Source: Acidobacteriota bacterium
GTDB taxonomy: Bacteria > Acidobacteriota > Terriglobia > Bryobacterales > Bryobacteraceae
Direction: 5' to 3'
Assembly (NCBI GenBank): GCA_018268835.1
Contig: JAFDVU010000039.1
Span: 1-44,845 of the forward strand
DNA length: 44,845 bases
Part shown: positions 43,129 through 44,845 of the stretch, in pieces
How the letters are laid out: every line of letters begins with the position of its first letter
Numbering within the stretch: position 1 is the first letter of the stretch
Position numbers and translations under genes: made by a program
Notes under the pieces: generated by a model
Seen by the model: the letters and a program-made list of their open reading frames with translations, nothing else
The model's database searches: none
What the model was told of the DNA's origin: nothing

Positions 43129-43163
43129 GGCCTGTTGGAGGCGATGGGTGGCGCGGTCCCTTG

Positions 43164-44426
43164 ATGCGAACGGAGAAACAGAATTTGTCGCGTAGAGTCG
43201 TGGTGACAGGTGTAGGTCTGGTGACCCCGCTGGCGGTCGGAACGGAGGCGTCCTGGGAGGCGATCCTGGCCTCGCAAAGCGGCATCGGCACGATCACTCA
43301 GTTCGACGCCGCCGCCTTCGCCTGCCGGATCGCCGGGGAAGTGAAGGGCTTCGAACCCGGGGCCTACATCGAGAAAAAAGAAATCAAGAAGATGGGGCGG
43401 TTCATCCAGTTCGCCATCGCGGCGGCGGATTTCGCCCTGGCCGGCAGCGGCCTGAAGATCGGTCCGGAGATCGCCGAGGAAGTCGGCGTATACATCGGCA
43501 GCGGGATCGGCGGGTTCGAGGTGATCGAACGCGAACACCAGACGCTGCTCGAACACGGGCCGCGGCGCATCTCGCCCTTCTTCATTCCGGCGACGATCAT
43601 CAACCTGGCCAGTGGACACGTATCGATCCGCAGCGGGGCCAAGGGTCCGAACTCGGCGACGGCGACGGCGTGCACTACCAGCGCGCACTCGATCGGCGAC
43701 AGTTTCCGCATGATCCAGCGCGGCGATGCGGTCGCGATGATCTGCGGCGGCGCGGAGGCGGCGGTTACGCCCATGGGGATCGGCGGATTCGCGGCCATGC
43801 GCGCGCTTTCCACGCGCAACGACGAGCCGCATCGCGCGTCGCGCCCCTGGGACAAGGATCGCGACGGGTTCGTGGTGGGCGAGGGTGCCGGAATCCTGGT
43901 GCTCGAGGAACTGGAACTCGCGCGCGCCCGCGGCGCGACGATCCTGGCCGAACTGGTGGGTTACGGGATGAGCGCGGACGCGTTCCACGTGACCGCGCCG
44001 CCGGACGATGGCGACGGCGCCTATCGCGTGATGCGCAACGCGCTGCGCGATGCCGGCATTCAACCCGAACAGGTGGATTACATCAATGCGCACGGCACCT
44101 CGACCGAGGTCGGCGACAAGGCGGAGACGAAGGCGATCAAGCGCGCCTTCGGCGACCACGCCTACAAGCTGTGCGTGAGTTCGACCAAGTCGATGACCGG
44201 GCATCTGCTGGGCGGCGCCGGCGGGCTGGAAGCCGGGCTCACGGTGCTGGCGATCCGCGATCAGGTGGCGCCGGCGACGGTGAACCACGAAGTGCCGGAC
44301 CCGGAATGCGACCTGGATTACGTGCCCAACAAGGCGCGGCCCATGCCAATCGAATACGCGCTGTCCAACAGCTTCGGCTTTGGCGGCACCAACGGCGCGC
44401 TCATCTTCAAGCGGTACACTGAGTAG
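43164..44426 (+). CDS. fabF: 3-oxoacyl-[acyl-carrier-protein] synthase II
   Basis: A 420-residue condensing enzyme that joins malonyl-ACP to acyl-ACP in fatty-acid elongation. The N-terminal RRVVVTGVGLVTPL, the active-site Cys170 in TATACTTSAHS, His310 in NAHGTSTEVGD, His347 in STKSMTGHLLGGAGG, and the closing NSFGFGGTNGALIF are all present, so the enzyme is intact. The start is uncertain: ATG 43164 is used, but TTG at 43185 has GGAG nine bases upstream and would give the more usual MSRRVVVTG start. Downstream, 45 bp away, etfB begins. Confidence 0.96.
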   Translation: MRTEKQNLSRRVVVTGVGLVTPLAVGTEASWEAILASQSGIGTITQFDAAAFACRIAGEVKGFEPGAYIEKKEIKKMGRFIQFAIAAADFALAGSGLKIGPEIAEEVGVYIGSGIGGFEVIEREHQTLLEHGPRRISPFFIPATIINLASGHVSIRSGAKGPNSATATACTTSAHSIGDSFRMIQRGDAVAMICGGAEAAVTPMGIGGFAAMRALSTRNDEPHRASRPWDKDRDGFVVGEGAGILVLEELELARARGATILAELVGYGMSADAFHVTAPPDDGDGAYRVMRNALRDAGIQPEQVDYINAHGTSTEVGDKAETKAIKRAFGDHAYKLCVSSTKSMTGHLLGGAGGLEAGLTVLAIRDQVAPATVNHEVPDPECDLDYVPNKARPMPIEYALSNSFGFGGTNGALIFKRYTE

Positions 44427-44440
44427 CGAGCCCTGCTCGC
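44426..44440 (+). repeat. Small hairpin after fabF
   Basis: GCGAGC (44426-44431), loop CCT, GCTCGC (44435-44440), starting on the last base of the fabF stop. It has no T-tract, so readthrough into etfB is likely. Confidence 0.35.
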
Positions 44441-44471
44441 GACCCCGCGCGAGTCGCTCCACGAAAATCCT

Positions 44472-44845
44472 ATGAAAATCGTCGTAGCCATCAAGCAGGT
44501 GCCGGCGCGCGATTCGCAGTTGCGCATCGCGGCATCCGGCAAATGGATTGAAGAGGACGATCTCACCTACGAGATCAACGAGCCTGACGCCTACGCTCTC
44601 GAAGCGGGGCTGCAGCTGAAGGAGAAGCACTCCGGCGAAGTCGTGGTGCTATGTCTCGGTCCCGAGCGCGCGGGGAGCACCATCCGGGAGGCGCTGGCTA
44701 AAGGCGCCGACCGCGCGATCCACATCGGGGAAGAGGACCTGAACGGCTACGATCCTCTGGCCGCGGCGCGGTTGATGGCGGCGGCGCTCCAGAGCGAAGC
44801 GCCGGACCTGGTGCTGACCGGTTTACAGTCCGACGATCTCGGTTA
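44472..44845 (+). CDS. etfB: Electron transfer flavoprotein beta subunit, N-terminal part
   Basis: The first 124 codons of a gene that continues beyond the right edge. MKIVVAIKQVPARDSQLRI, INEPDAYALEAGLQLKEKH, VVVLCLGPERAGSTIREALAKGADRAIHI and LVLTGLQSDD match the ETF beta subunit, which binds AMP and, with the alpha subunit, the FAD that accepts electrons from acyl-CoA and other dehydrogenases. The DLTYEINEPDAYALE pattern is the standard housekeeping type. etfA is expected next, outside the window. It follows fabF in the same direction, though the two pathways run opposite ways (synthesis and oxidation). Confidence 0.95.
   Translation, partial: MKIVVAIKQVPARDSQLRIAASGKWIEEDDLTYEINEPDAYALEAGLQLKEKHSGEVVVLCLGPERAGSTIREALAKGADRAIHIGEEDLNGYDPLAAARLMAAALQSEAPDLVLTGLQSDDLG

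Noticed and set aside
1..44845. CRISPR array, tRNA, rRNA, insertion sequence or prophage
   Set aside because: No regularly spaced repeats, no cloverleaf or rRNA sequence recognised, and no transposase, integrase or phage gene among the frames.

Overview
The window looks like chromosomal DNA from an acidobacterium of the Bryobacterales/Candidatus Solibacter type. This is inferred from protein architecture and has not been tested by alignment. The signs are high GC, Oar-like TonB receptors with an N-terminal carboxypeptidase-regulatory domain and no SusD partner, many secreted glycoside hydrolases and DUF1080/ThuA/BNR proteins, an MscL with a C-terminal zinc ribbon, and a fragment of an ECF sigma factor of the kind common in Acidobacteria and Planctomycetes. 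I saw no tRNA, rRNA, CRISPR array, insertion sequence or prophage gene.

Layout. 1-600: 5' part of an RnfC/PduS-like electron-transfer gene, divergent from a TonB receptor (670-3411). 3470-6345: pckA and an aspartate-type aminotransferase, translationally coupled. 6483-10505: a leftward block of secreted proteins (a toroid-like protein, an Asp-box propeller and a Tat-type SelA-like PLP enzyme). 10755-14117: a rightward block with aquaporin Z, MscL, a DUF481 porin-like protein and a secreted protein with an internal repeat. 14199-18961: Tat-type GH31 and GH127 glycosidases. 19191-26022: a leftward run with a GH28-like beta-helix protein, a sugar porter, an S10 carboxypeptidase and a hybrid histidine kinase. 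26082-28192: an EEP-family hydrolase and a lipid kinase, coupled. 28399-31839: a second TonB receptor. 31880-34816: two unrecognised proteins and an alkaline-phosphatase-superfamily hydrolase. 34851-39064: a TonB remnant, a small ORF, GH92, ThuA and a sigma-factor remnant. 39234-41590: DUF1080 and a GH140-like apiosidase. 41553-42575: a glycine-zipper envelope protein. 42807 to the end: acpP, fabF and the start of etfB.

Functionally the window joins housekeeping metabolism (gluconeogenic PEPCK plus transaminase, fatty-acid synthesis, ETF) with a dispersed glycan-degradation gene set. GH127, GH28-like, GH140-like, GH92 and GH31 enzymes with a sugar porter and two Oar-like receptors point to plant cell wall or pectin-type substrates. 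GH127 and GH140 together bring rhamnogalacturonan-II side chains to mind. ThuA next to DUF1080 suggests 3-keto-glycoside chemistry. At least two and perhaps three decayed gene ends lie between the intact genes, which suggests past expansion and loss of paralogues. I did not find a clearly new defence or mobile system. The least explained parts are the Tat-type SelA-like enzyme cluster, the repeat protein behind aqpZ-mscL and the 31880-33634 hypothetical pair.
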